Shown piece after piece: positions 1 through 11,485 of a stretch of DNA of 64,000 nt; position 1 is the first letter of the stretch, and every line of letters begins with the position of its first letter. The translations under genes and the position numbers were made by a program. Origin of the DNA: Schistosoma haematobium (Eukaryota; Platyhelminthes; Trematoda; Strigeidida; Schistosomatidae); the NCBI RefSeq assembly GCF_000699445.3, contig NC_067196.1:93189364-93253363 (forward strand), written 5' to 3'. The notes below the pieces were generated by a model. The model searched no databases and was not told the DNA's origin. It worked only from the letters and a program-made list of their open reading frames with translations.

Positions 1-12
1 CTTAAGACTAAC

Positions 13-739
13 TTGACTTTGGCAGCACGTGAGTTGTATCCATTATTGAATCAACCTGGTTTTTTTGAGTAACTTCATCTTGTAAAGAAAAAAGTGTTGT
101 TCGATACGGATTTCGGCCTAAAGAATTCGAATCTTTAATATTATTTTCTGAATAAGTTGATACAGTCTTTTCAATAGATCCAGCCTGAGTAGTAAGTATC
201 AATAAAAGTAGTGAGCTGACATTTGACAATAGATGACACTGTTCGTTTGATTTGATAGTTGATTCTGATGTTAAAAGATCTGTGGAAACATTATTTTTTA
301 CTGGTTCAACAACTGCAACATGCGGACTGTTCTGTATATCTGATTTTGTTGAACTATTGGCAGTGCGACTAAAGTAACCACCAAATGTGACGATTGTAAC
401 TAAACTACCTAGAATTAAGAAGACAGATTAATTTCAATAATAGCGCAAAATTTACTATGGTACATCATTAAACACAACTACTGCTACTAACTCGATGGGT
501 GAATAAAGTCAGCCGAATATATTTGGGTCCGACAACCATTGCCTAAACATCGCTTATTTCATCAGAAGCTTGTCAGCTTTTATTTATTTATTATTTATTT
601 GAACACATAAATATTGGTACCAGATATATATATGTGCCAGCAATAACAATGAGAATGGGAAGAGAAAGAGGTGTACGGTACGTATAAGAGAGAAGGAAAA
701 TAAGAGAACAATAACGACCACGGTTTAGTGTATGGTAGT

Positions 740-795
<56 letters not shown>

Positions 796-3700
796 GGAAA
801 CAGTAAGGTACGACCAAAAATAATACTTGTAGTTAAGGAAGTTACAACCACTTTTTATGAAGAAAGTAAAGAAGGTTACAGCAGGATCGTCACTGGCTTC
901 TATTCTGAGACATATCTGATAACGTCTCTAGCCACTGTGTTGCACCATCTCTCAGACCCCAATCAGGGAGTCGTGAAGGACCAACACAAGCCAGCCATTT
1001 GCAGCAGCTTTCTTTCATACCACGACACCATGTCATACACTGACCACCTCTCCGCTTTTTCCAACCAGTCCCAGCGCCTGCAAATAATGCACGAAGATGA
1101 ATTCTCTGGGACGATATTCGTAGAATATGTCAAAGCCACCGAAGTCGGTGTTTCAAGATAGTGACACCAATTGCATTATCGTCTCTGCACACGAACACAC
1201 GATGACAAACCTCTGCATTGCTGACATGGTGACGCCACTGGATATCAGCAATCCTTAGGAGACAACGGTGATCAAATACAGAGTCGTCTAACGTCCTCAA
1301 CTCGAAGAGGCCACGTTTCACAAGCATAGAGCGAAACTGCTCTCGCCGACGCGCTGTAGATCCGACCTTTTACAGCCAGACTGACATCACGAAGGTGCCA
1401 AAGATAGCCCAGATTGGCATAAGCCGCTCTGGCTTTCAATATACGTGAATTGATCTCATCACTCACGCCCCCACCAGCACTTATGCAGCTACCTAGATAC
1501 ACCAACTTCTCGACTACTTCTATCTGCTCACCGTCCAGGGTGAGTACAGGATTAGAATCCTGCCAGTCTTGTAGAAGTACTTTGCACTTCGAAGGTGCAA
1601 AGCACATACCTACGGACACTGATTGCTAACTGATTAAGTGCGGATTGCATGCCTCGGGCATTATCGCACAGTAAGACAACATCGTCCACATACTCAAGGT
1701 CGAGAAGTTTTTCTCCACGCAACAGATCCACACCACCATTACTTACATTCATCAGAGCTGTTTTCAGAATATCATCGATGGCAAAGTTGAAGAGGAATGG
1801 TGAGACTGGGCAACCCTATCTAGCCACACTGCTCGAATGGAACGATGGAGAGAGAAGGTTGTATGCCCTCACTCTACCTGAAGTGTTTGTATATAGGGCC
1901 TTTAAGATGTTAATAAACTTCTCAGGCACATCCTTCTTTAATAGACAATCCCAGAGAACAGCCCTGTCCAACGAATCGAAGGCAGCCCTGATGTCAAGAA
2001 ACACTATAACTTTTGGCCTTTGATAAGTATGACGGTGTTCTAACATTTGGCGGAGGGTAAAGATATGATCAATACATCCTCGACCAGAACGAAAACCAGC
2101 CTGCTCATCGCGAGTCAATATTTCTCGGGTTTTGAACAACCTACGAAGTATGACGGAAGCCAATAGCTTGGACGCAGTCGGACATGGCCAACCCTATCTG
2201 CACAAAATCTGTACACAATCGAACTAGGTAAACACAAATCTTAACAACGATTATTCATTACCAAGTGACTATATTGAACAGATTTATGACCCTAAATCCG
2301 GAAATACTAAGCATGAAATCTGGTGTACCTGAACAAGTAACTTCGAAAAGATAGTCCACCAGGGAGATATATATGCAGTAAAGTAGATTAGACATACCTG
2401 CAATAGACGACGCCGCACGCCATATTAAACTATACTGTTCAAAGCCATGTAAAAGTGTTGGGACAGGACGATTTTCAGAAAAGTTAGACAATAATCGGTA
2501 AACTAAAGCAGGAGCAAGAGATGCACTGGAATGCAAAAAAAAGAAGGAAACGACTAACAAACAATCAGGCTCAACAATAAAAAGTAGTTGATCTGATTTT
2601 GAGATGCAATACTTGCGTTCCTGTAAAGATACATAATAAAAGAGATAGACACTTAAAGTAACTGCTTCGGGAAAGGAGAGTAAAAATGTTGCTGCAAGGC
2701 GGAATCTTAACTCCACCTGGAGCCCCTTTAGAGCTAATGTTGGTCCCGAGCCCGAATAAAGGAGGAGGGTTGGAAATAGCGTTAGCGACCCCATCCCGTT
2801 GAAAACTAGCTCGCTAAAAAACGCTAACCAGAAAAAAATAATTCAAACCAATTAAACTCTGCCATGGGAGTCAGAAGGTCTTCATTTAGAAGAGAGGACG
2901 CCTCATGATGGAAACCGATTTCCTTCGGAAGTCACGAGGCTGATGCCCCTTCTGGTAACCAGAGGAACCGGTTAGAGCACCAAACAGTCACTTTTCAATC
3001 CTACTTTTCTATCTTGAGCTGAACTAAACGCTAATGAGCCGAGTGGAGTTCAACTCATCACGACTGGTGGTATCTTAGGTTACGAGAACTTTCATATGCG
3101 ACAACGTAATAAATTAAGGTTGGTAATGGTTAGCGCACTAAGGTTATCAAGTAGAATAAGCGAAGTCAGCTTTCTTGCTAGGCGCTTTTCGAAGAAACCG
3201 GACCAACTATCCGTGTCGCCGAAGGGAGAGCAGATACGGATAAATGTGGCAAGAGATAACATTTAGTGGTAATGAGATGAATTACAAAAACCATATGAAT
3301 AGTCTATAATAAACTCACCACTTTCCCCAGACAACAGAAACGTAGACTTGTGGTAGAGGAGCCGATAGTTCTTTATACATTTGTCTAGAGAGTAACACTA
3401 TACACAACAAATGAGCTTCGCAATGCAACAAGTAAGTATTGTCTCTGAAAACAATGAATGGTAAAACTGAACTTACTGGATAGGCAGATTAGTTATGAGC
3501 CTGAAAAGTACAGGGAACAAACATTCAATTACAGACAAACAATGAGGACCTAGGGAAAACACTGTTTGACTGAAGATAATTATACCTTCAGGAGAATTAA
3601 CAGAGAAGTGAGAGAAAAATCTGGCTTCAGAGCAGTGCTCCATCAAGTACTTCACCGATAAACGTAGAATAAGTAGTCCATTTTGAGTAATTAATACTGT

Positions 3701-4065
3701 GTCTTCGATTCTAAAAATACAGGATAATTGTTAAATAAATCTACATGTCTGGTGAGGCTATTAATTCTGACATCTTTGATATAAGAAATTGCGTGAGATT
3801 GGGAATGTTACGAGAGTGAAGGTTATTTTTCTTCAAATCCTTTAGCAAACTTTTATTTGCTTTTTCAAAGTCTATGAGAGAGCTTGTATCAAGAGTTCGG
3901 TGAGCTGAGAATCAAATTCACACACCTGCTTTTTGTTGTTGAGCCAACAGAAGACAAAAATTCCCTCCAATATTCACTGTTAGGTGGTATTCCATCAGTC
4001 CCTACAAATCTTTGTAGTGGCTCATCCTTGGGCACATTAGCAAGTGTGCTGTTACTAGATCCCAT
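13..4065 (-). CDS. DYM: dymeclin, 5' part, seven exons, runs off left edge
   Basis: Dymeclin is a peripheral Golgi/cytosolic protein of secretory trafficking. Exons on the minus strand: 4065-3926, 3882-3745, 3710-3477, 3444-3319, 2620-2559, 2502-2398, 408-13. All junctions are GT-AG and every phase matches, giving 400 codons plus one base; the vertebrate protein is about 670 residues. The start MGSSNS fits dymeclin's N-myristoylation start. Recognisable blocks in order: NVPKDEPLQRF, the helical LFRLITNLPIQ, SLIWRAASSIAG followed by FGGYF, then SSLLLLILT and NPYR. Introns are 43, 34, 32, 698, 56 and 1989 bp. The 698-bp intron holds an antisense RTE 5' fragment and the 1989-bp intron a sense-oriented RTE-like copy. 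A 33-bp alternative for the 56-bp intron (acceptor at 2526) is excluded because it gives a stop. An in-frame TAG at 8-10 is read as intron because a GTTAGT donor sits at 12-7. The family call comes from remembered protein similarity, not a search. Confidence 0.85.
578..2180 (-). mobile_element. RTE-like non-LTR retrotransposon (second family), 5'-truncated, decayed
   Basis: The minus strand encodes reverse transcriptase pieces in order: DEQAGFRSGRGC, VFLDIRAAFDSLD, a GCPVSPFLFNF block, YVDD at 1692-1681, KCKVLLQDW, VYLGSCIS, then a C-terminal part ending near 888 with QWLETLSDMSQ. The frame is broken several times, for example CAG to TAG before GCPVSP and TGG to TGA near 890. The 3' UTR runs to an (AAAT)n-like tail at about 600-578. 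The endonuclease and RT N-terminus are missing. It sits inside the largest dymeclin intron in the gene's own orientation. A related copy lies at 56483-57978. Confidence 0.85.
741..792. repeat. (TAA)n microsatellite
   Basis: About 17 uninterrupted TAA units, lying inside the 3' UTR part of the RTE-like copy. Length is probably polymorphic. Confidence 0.97.
2710..2967 (+). mobile_element. isolated 5' end of an RTE-I element
   Basis: This matches, with scattered differences, the first ~260 bp of the full-length RTE element at 11486, starting at the same first bases (ACTCC). Shared blocks include AAAGGAGGAGG, CTCGCTAAAAAACGCT and GGTCTTCATTTAGAAGA. Homology stops near 2967, just before the endonuclease frame. 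It lies in the 698-bp dymeclin intron, antisense to the gene. The following ~270 bp are not recognised. Confidence 0.85.
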
Positions 4066-4283
4066 TTTTTGTAGCGTTGTATAATATTAAGCTACTACGA
4101 AATCTGAAGGTCATGATTTAGTATGAATAAAGTTAAGGTCACTTCAGAAAATAAGTGATTAGTCATTTTACAGAATAATATCTTCAAAAAACTTAGAATA
4201 GTGAATTTAGTGATGGCTGTAAAATATTGAGTTGAGTTGTATTCATCACTTGCGTCAACTCATATGCTGAATACCCACAAGTT
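4066..4283. promoter_or_regulatory. divergent intergenic region, probable bidirectional promoter
   Basis: Only 218 bp separate the start codons of dymeclin (minus) and the lectin-like gene (plus), so both promoters or 5' UTRs must lie here or overlap. Nested short inverted repeats occur near 4231-4272 (TGAGTTG with CAACTCA; GTATTCA with TGAATAC). No clear TATA box was assigned. The promoter role is inferred from gene layout alone. Confidence 0.4.
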
Positions 4284-4985
4284 ATGTTACTACTTGTTGT
4301 GCAGTTTGTTCTTTCCTATAATGCAGCTTATGCTTTGGAAAAAAGTCAAGGCGCTCTTGGACCTCGCATTTTTACATTTGTCCATGGTGATGTAGATGCA
4401 AAACTTAATTTCTCTGCAGCGGAACATTACTGTAAATCTGTTGGAGGGCTATCTGATACAAATAACATGGATGATTCAAAAGATAAACAAGACCGTCAGC
4501 ACCTGTTCTCCAATCCATCACAAAGTTATAAGGATGGAATGGTCCTACGAACGTCTCTGGCATCCGTTCATTCATATCCAGAAAATCTAGCTTTGGTAAA
4601 GTGGGTAGCCAAACAAGAAAAGCATTCATTTTGGATAGGAGGTAAAATTACTAAAACAATGAATGAGTTTACAAGACCCATTTATGTTTTGCACTGGGTT
4701 GACGGTAGTAAAAGTGATTTCAGTCTTATTCGCTTACCTAATCCAGAAATAACTTCCATGCGAATTGGTGAACAAAGATGCACGTCTGTTGATTATAGTT
4801 CTGGACAGTGGGGGGTTCATTTATGTTCTGAAAAGAGATATTTTGTTTGCCTTACAGTTCCAGTCCTCAATACAGAAAATCAGGAAACTACTAAGCAGAA
4901 GGAAAAATCATCACCCTCTTTGCAAAAGAAATCTGAAACACACGATGCTTTAATTGATGATGAAATGGGAAGTACGTTATTATGA
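4284..4985 (+). CDS. secreted C-type-lectin-like domain protein
   Basis: A 233-residue ATG-started frame. Residues 1-17 look like a cleavable signal peptide (LLLVVQFVLS, then AYA). The rest is a C-type lectin-like domain: YC at 49-50, LASVHSYPEN at 92-101, FWIGG at 116-120, HWVDGS at 137-142, and the closing pattern C166, GQW at 174-176, C181, YFVC at 186-189, where four cysteines can form the two canonical disulfides. A Lys/Ser-rich tail of about 40 residues follows. The calcium/sugar motifs (EPN or QPD, and WND) are absent, so classical calcium-dependent sugar binding is unlikely. Residues 55-88 form an unusually long polar insert after the first cysteine. No introns are needed. A GTACGT donor near 4972 and a good acceptor at 5083 leave open a short extra 3' exon. 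Role unknown; secretion or surface exposure is inferred. Confidence 0.75.
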   Translation: MLLLVVQFVLSYNAAYALEKSQGALGPRIFTFVHGDVDAKLNFSAAEHYCKSVGGLSDTNNMDDSKDKQDRQHLFSNPSQSYKDGMVLRTSLASVHSYPENLALVKWVAKQEKHSFWIGGKITKTMNEFTRPIYVLHWVDGSKSDFSLIRLPNPEITSMRIGEQRCTSVDYSSGQWGVHLCSEKRYFVCLTVPVLNTENQETTKQKEKSSPSLQKKSETHDALIDDEMGSTLL

Positions 4986-7439
4986 TTAGTGTGATATCTT
5001 GAAGATTCAATAAGTAGGTAGAAACAAAAGTCCTGATAATCAGTGTTAAATGTTTAATATTTTTCTTTGTTGTTTGTATATAGAATGAAAAATATACAAA
5101 TATACTGTTAAAAATAATTTTTTCCCTAAGTATATTCATTTGTTTAAAAGTACCTCTCATAAATGAAAGGAAACAGATGTACCTGATAGCTTTATAGCTT
5201 TTAAGATAGGTAAATATGCACTTGAAATTTTCTTCATATGTATTAAATATATAAAAATCTTATTAGGTAGCTGGATATTTTACGTCCATAACTATGTATA
5301 TTATCGTTAATTTTATGTTATTATGGTTTCACAACTTATAACACTTATTTCAACTTTGTATAAATGCTAAATGATGAATTTTAGTTTGATTTAAGTAAAA
5401 GAAATGAACTTTTTCTTCTAGGTCCCGTGTTTATAATTGAGTGGAGTCTTTTATATTAACTAATTCTAGTATTTTAACTGCAACTGAAGAATGTAAGACG
5501 ATTTGAAATTTGGTCCGATTAATTTCTCCTTACTGTTATCGTCAAAATCATGGTAAATTTACATCTAAAATGAAGCTGACGTGTGTTGAGTAACTGTATT
5601 TTTAAAAAAATAGGACTATAACCTTAACAATTCCTCGTACATGACAAGTTTAGAATGCTTAAGAGTTGAGAAGATAAGGATTAACTGATTCATTAATATG
5701 GTTCTTACGACATTTTTTACTCACTTTTCACTAAGTGGTTATTTTTATTAAAAGGAGGGAAATATTCATGGTTCTATGTATATAGTTATAATACACCATA
5801 AATCAAATATGGAAGTAATTTACTGTAAAGTTGACAATTATCTATGTAATATGTAACTAGTGTTTTGTTCTCTGAGCTAGATGGTTTAACTAGTGTTTTT
5901 GTAATTCCTAACAAATGTTTCCACAAAGATTTCTAGTATATTTTTTGAAAAGAAAATAGTAATCCGCCAACCATTTATTGAGGTTTATTTGAATAATATT
6001 GATAGAGGAAGATTTAATTAAACTTTCTCCTAGGACTTCATAATAACTAGCCCGAATAATGATTTAATCATTCGTATTTATTGACAGCTAGGTTAAATTA
6101 AACGGCTTGAGATATCTATATTAAATCCACATAAAGCGTACGTAAATTCTCCATGAAGTAAGCTGTATGGTATCTAAAGTGTCTTAATATGTAGTTTCAG
6201 TGAGTGCATTGATCAATAGATTTCCTACAAGGTTCATTACAATTGTTTAAAATCACTAAACCTTTTGTTCATTCTTAAGTGAATAAAATCTTGAGTATCT
6301 TTAAAGTTAGTCGAAAGTCCCCTTGTAATTGTAAAGCTGCGATATGCATTGATCATAAATTCCTGACTGTCATTTGGCGACATTTAGATTACGAAGCTGA
6401 ATCAGTAGTAAAGCTTTATGCACAGGAAATTGGATTTTCAGTATTGAATATGTGAGGTGCAATAATTAGAGTGATATAAAAATCAATACAATAGTAATTT
6501 CGAGATATTTTGAAATTACCATGTAGGCCTTTGGTTTCGATTCTTGACTACATTTCAGCCAATCACCAATGTAAAGAGGTACCATTACTGAAAGCGAGTT
6601 GTGCTTTTTTTTCCATATACTGTATCTGTGTATTTAATACCACGTATAATAAAGTTTGTTTGACTGTACATAAGAGGTGCCAATTGAGATCATTTTGACG
6701 TAATAAAATGGTTGGTATGTTCTAGCTTATGGAAGTTACTTTTAAATTAACCTTAAATATAAAACAACAGATAAAATGTATAAACACTTTTCAGTTAATT
6801 ACTCTTTATAAGAACAATTTGTTTTATTGTTGATTAAGCTACCATCTAAATACAATTCACTTTGCATTAAAACGTTCATCATTTTATTATTCTTATTACT
6901 ACTAATCCACTTGTCTTCTTCTTATTAATTCGCACGTTTTACTTATTATCTGTAGTCCATCTCAGTGTGATCATTGATTCAAATCGCGTTCATTAGTTTA
7001 ATATTTCTTAGACTGACATAAAGATCCGTGTATGTCAGAGTAAAACCTGATGATGATCTAAATGAAAACAATATTTTTCGTTTATATGTGTTGTTCTACT
7101 TTGTATTATATTAATAACCAATGCTTATATTCAGACTGATTAACTAATGCATATACTCTGGAAGTTATTTTACTCGTTAGGTAGGTTCTTCGAGGAAGCA
7201 TTAGCAAATGTGTTAAAATCAGACGTACTTTAGTTCACTACTTGTTAGAATTAAGGCATAAATCAATTTTTTTAATTTTTCTAGTAAAAGAATCTCATTT
7301 GAGATGGATATAACGTTTTACATTGATTGTAGGATTTAATTAGAAAATAATTGACTTCATTTGATGTTATCAAATCATCAATCTACTTGTACTATAACTG
7401 GGAAATAAGATTAATGTTTATAATAAAAATACATAGTAG
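4986..7439. other. AT-rich intergenic DNA, no gene recognised
   Basis: No frame longer than about 60 codons looks coding. AATAAA-type signals occur near 6284 and 6647, and the nearer part may include the 3' UTR of the lectin-like gene. A frame at 6510-6698 has no recognisable features and is probably chance. Confidence 0.5.
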
Positions 7440-7606
7440 GCAAAGGCGGGTGGTAGCTAACAGAGGAATCCAAGACGCGCGTTTTTATCAGATTTGAGAC
7501 TCGTCAGCTGGATGTACCTGCATCTCAGACCTGATGTTCACTTCGAGACTCGTACCCAGAGCCGTTCGCTTCAATCGTCACCGCTTTATCCACTTAGCTA
7601 TTGAGT
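7440..7606 (-). mobile_element. SM-alpha-like SINE with tRNA-type promoter and decayed hammerhead ribozyme
   Basis: On the minus strand a Pol III A box (TAGCTAAGTGG, 7600-7590) and B-box-like motif (GGTACGAGTCTC, 7556-7545) precede a hammerhead relic at 7515-7466. That relic has stem I ATCCAG/TTGGAT, core CTGACGA, a damaged stem II, AAAA instead of GAAA, and the short stem III GCGCGTC. The layout is that of the schistosome SM-alpha family. The changed GAAA box and stem II predict no cleavage activity. Confidence 0.75.
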
Positions 7607-7654
7607 TCAGATAGCCACCTGCTCGTGCCATGGTGTGAACTCAGTAGCTAAGTG
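7591..7654. repeat. inverted repeat, two SINE heads head to head
   Basis: Arms 7591-7609 and 7636-7654 are complementary at 18 of 19 bases. The first arm is the A-box head of the minus-strand SINE. The second begins the plus-strand sequence TAGCTAAGTGAATAACGC, which looks like a second, more decayed SINE head pointing the other way. Confidence 0.7.
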
Positions 7655-7660
7655 AATAAC

Positions 7661-8744
7661 GCAAAATTAGCGGGTACAACAACGGCAAATAGAATCGAAC
7701 TAGAATAATGATTAGGAACTGAACTGAGGTGGAGTTAGAATAATATTAAACTGACTCCAGAACTGATCCGATTAGTAAATTTATTAACTTTGTAATAACT
7801 CTGGAATGTAGTGTGATAACCCTGAACTCTATTGGACTGATCTAATCTCAACTGAACTATGGTCCTGAACTGGTAGTCTAATATTGATCGGCTGATGATT
7901 ATAATTACAAAAAAAATGATTATCGATATCTTTTTTAGATTAGGAGTTAAATTAACTTGAAAAGTCAGCTATTGAAATACAAAACATAAGTGAACGGTTT
8001 TTATGTATTCTACAGACGATTCCGTTTATTATTTTGAAAGGAGCAAAGTGAGAAAGTTTTCAATTACAAAATAAGAAATCAATAAATTTATCTTATTCAT
8101 TGATATTTTGTACTTAAAAATATTTAGTAGTTGCTTTTTCATTATAAGACAGAAATATTCTCTTTTTTTAGAAACTAAACTATTAACGTTTAATACAGAT
8201 AAAACAATCATCATCAATATACAACAACAACAATCCCCCTGCCCCCCCCCATTATCATTTTTTATTATAATCTATATTAGTAAAATTATTTCTTTACATT
8301 CTATGTCCAACACAATAGAGGCTTAAGCATTAAAAAAATTTTCATTATTGATTATAATGAATATTTAATACATTTTCTTTTATTGATTTGATATTAGATC
8401 TCTTATTATTATAGTTAATCAATAATAAATTACTTAAATGATCTTAAGTTTAAAAAAAGAAAAAAAACTCCTCATTCATTTCATGATAAGGGATTACATT
8501 TTAATGATTCAATTAGATGTAAAAGTAACTAATTGATTAGAGATCAGTAAAAGTTTTTTTTAAATTATTTTTTAGACTGATATTCAAGTTGTATGTATAA
8601 GTTGAACTAAACTAAACTAATTAAAGTAACATTTTCGATTGGTAAAATGATATTAATGAATGAAAACTATTGATTTTTTTATTAGGTGGCTATTTTCTAG
8701 TATTTTCTGATAAATAACGTGTCTATGACGAAATCAACTAAATG
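7661..8744. other. AT-rich DNA, nothing recognised
   Basis: No gene or named repeat found. A C-rich run is present at about 8236-8250. Short frames here are rich in Ile/Asn/Lys and look random. Confidence 0.5.
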
Positions 8745-9135
8745 AGGTATAGTGGGCAGCCATGACGAACACTACTTGAAGCTGGTTATTCTGATGACAG
8801 CAAGCCTTAATCTTTGATCGAACTATTAATGTATGAATAAAGAGCCTTTACAAGATTGATTTACTTTCTTGGTACACCTTTCAGTGACAGACTCTGGCAA
8901 AAAAAGTATCAGATCTACGGAGTCAAACGCTGCCTTGTGATAAAGAAACGTAGTTATGATTAGATGTCGGAAAGTATATCTATGTTCCAGAATCTGATAA
9001 ACGGGAAATATTTGACAGGAAATCAACATCCAGGTCTGAAACCAGCCAGGTTTTCTCGGAGTTGTTCTTTACTATTCTTAGCTAAACATTGAATGATTAA
9101 AGAGGAGAGCACTTTAGACACCAACTTGGTAAAAT
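8745..9135 (-). pseudogene. reverse transcriptase relic, RTE-like second family
   Basis: The minus strand gives KLVSKVLSSLII, ENLAGFRPGC, YQILEHRYTF, AAFDSVDL and, at the low end, SSVRHGCPLYLI in shifted frames. The order matches the RT region of the copy at 578-2180 (AGFRSGRGC, LEHRHTY, AAFDSLD, GCPVSPFLF). It is heavily mutated and truncated at both ends. Confidence 0.7.
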
Positions 9136-10152
9136 TGACTTGATTATTATTAACTCGAGAGGGTATTTTTCTTTTCTTTTAGTTAATATTTATGGCTGAT
9201 CACTAATATCACGTGACAAAACCGCTATTCAGAATATAGACTTTTATCGCTTTTTCCCTGAACTAACCAATGACATGAGAACCAATACTAGTAGTCTTGA
9301 TTCACTGTTAAGTCTTTATAGGTTTTTGATCGGGTAGCTCTTCTTCCTGTCATTACGTCATCGTCTTACTCTTGAGATTATCAATTCATACCTAAGGAAA
9401 TCAATTATTCTTACCAACAGTTAACGGCGAAAAACTGTTTACAGAAAAGTTATATTCCACAAACTATGAAGGTGGAAGAAAGTTTTATATTGAAGTTAGC
9501 AATAACGATGACTTCATCAGGGTAACACGGGTTTATTTTGTATCGTTACGTTTTCACAAACTGCTCATAAGCTGTAATATTTCAGACACAAAGTTATAAG
9601 GCAAATGTCACGTATGTTTTTAAAATTTCCAGTCTACAAATAGTAATGGTTTTAATTTGGTTTGGTTTTAAATTAACGTTTCGGTGACACCAATCGAGCT
9701 CCGAATATTTTTAACGCTGAATTTCATGAAGCGACACACGAATTTCGTCACTATAGAGTGTATCAAGTAACTATCAACTTTCAAATGTATTTAAGAGGAT
9801 AATATGAGATGTTAGGACCATCATACATAGACGGTTTCTGGAAAATCAATTAGGTTAGTAGTAAGTCTATCCAGCTTTGAGGCAATTGGTTAGGTAGCCA
9901 TGTACGTGAACTGAAATTAGTGATTACTGAGAATAAATATCAATGGGTTTAAGCTTTGTTAAGATGAAATCATAATACAAATTTAAAAAGAGGTAAGCTG
10001 AGAAGCTGTGTAGTTAGCTAGAGCCAAAGTTTAGAGCTTGATTTAATTGTAGGATATTATTTAATTGGTACGATTATTAACCTTCTGCTAATTGTCCACA
10101 CAGCATCATAATCGTTAAAACAGAGGTGAATTGGGTTGGTTTCTCTGCAGAC
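9136..10152. other. unassigned DNA
   Basis: No coding region or known repeat recognised on either strand. Confidence 0.45.
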
Positions 10153-10413
10153 TGTCTTTTCCTAATTTCTTTTTGGATGGTAGCTGGTTTGTCCTCTCCC
10201 ATAGTAGGCTATTGCAGATGGTATCCGGTCATTGGATATTGAGTATCGTGAGTAGATAGTTTTTATAGATATTTGTAGATGTTTGATGATGGCTGTAGTA
10301 GTTCTCCAAGTTTCAGCTCCTACAATAAAACTGTCTGGACGTCCGTATTGAAGATTCAAACTTTGATATTGGTTGACGGTTGTTTTGAGTTCCATATTTT
10401 CTTCAATTGTACG
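10153..10413 (-). mobile_element. RTE-I fragment, C-terminal RT region
   Basis: The minus-strand protein contains AETWRTTTAIIK, ISNDRIPSAIAYYGR and RGQTSYHPKR, matching the [12 protein letters not shown] to [12 protein letters not shown] region of the RTE copy at 11486-14683. It is truncated at both ends and carries a frameshift near the upstream end. Confidence 0.8.
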
Positions 10414-11398
10414 AAAAAAAGCCGACCAGATTAAACAAATTAAACTCGTGACGTAAGGAACAACAAATTGCTGATTTAAATGTGTACAACCTCTGCAATA
10501 TACTGATTACTAGATGTCTATAAAATACCGTTGACTCTTCACTTTCTGAACTTATATGTAATATTTAATCATGCGGAAACTAGTCACAAAAACTTTAGGG
10601 TCATTCAGTAACTTACACCTAACTTTGTAGACGACATCAACCTAAATAGTTGGGTTCGTGAATACATTTACCATAGTTTTTATTAGAGCTGAATTTTAAT
10701 ACTTGATAACCGTCATGACCTGTAATCATTTAAAAGTCAGATCTCAGTCTTCTAATTACGCCATAGTTTTTAATCATGATTTCGTGTTTTGTACATATGT
10801 ATCTACTTTATTTTATTTGGAACTAATTCGATCGACTGATCAGTGGTCAACAATTATTTTATTGTTTTATTTCTAACATCATAACGAAACAATATTAACA
10901 AAATGTGACTTTCCTATCATATTTTAACTTGATTCATAATCCTCTTACTAATAAACAATTCAGTAGTACTTTTCAGCTAACTTTCATTATTGATTAACAC
11001 CATCTGTAGTACTAATTGAAGACCGGGAGACTTATATTGTAAGTTCCCATTAGTTTGTGAGGTTTGTACATAAACAATCCAGTACAATGTCCTACCTGAT
11101 GCCTTAAAGTCTTATGAAGAGCACGATGATTTTAGGCCACTGAGAAAGCAAACGAAACCACGAGCTTTTAGCCTCAGCTAGTCTAGTATATTGCTCAACG
11201 GTTATAAACTTTCGTCAGTGGCATTACCAAGACACACGAAGGTCCTGAGATTGAATACGTATCGATTAACTTGTATATATTACTTAATAGTATTTACGTG
11301 GTATGAGGAATTTTTCCAGTTCTCTTTCTATGGAATCTATTCGATCTAATTCCTATGCTTTGTATATCATTCATCCTGATGATCGCTATTAAATACCT
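10414..11398. other. unassigned AT-rich DNA
   Basis: I see no gene. The right end adjoins a dispersed repeat at 11399. Confidence 0.45.
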
Positions 11399-11472
11399 TC
11401 CAATGGTGTATAAATTTCAGAAGACAATATAAAGCGTTGACTACAGTTTGTGCAGAGCAGATCACAAAGCTT
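11399..11472 (+). repeat. dispersed repeat, copy 1
   Basis: Resembles 61918-61995: both share TCAGAAGACAAT, ACAGTTTG/ACAGTTTA and AGATCACAAAG in the same order and spacing. Identity unknown. The full-length RTE element is inserted at its right edge, so this repeat is the older of the two. Confidence 0.5.
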
Positions 11473-11485
11473 ACATGCACACGAA
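11473..11485 (+). repeat. left target-site duplication of RTE-I copy
   Basis: ACATGCACACGAA, repeated exactly at 14684-14696 directly after the element's GTAA-repeat tail. Confidence 0.9.

Noticed and set aside
8..229. Independent 73-residue secreted protein
   Set aside because: Its start is a TTG codon inside a longer dymeclin exon, and the apparent stop lies just past a splice donor.
591..851. 86-codon minus frame with a long leucine run
   Set aside because: The leucines are the (TAA)n microsatellite read backwards inside an RTE 3' UTR.
2258..2794. Single 178-codon minus-strand gene
   Set aside because: The frame reads through a micro-intron and intron ends. Splice sites and phase show only 2620-2559 and 2502-2398 are coding, as dymeclin exons.
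2968..3240. Coding exon between dymeclin exons four and five
   Set aside because: No open frame with splice sites of the right phase; exons four and five already join in phase.
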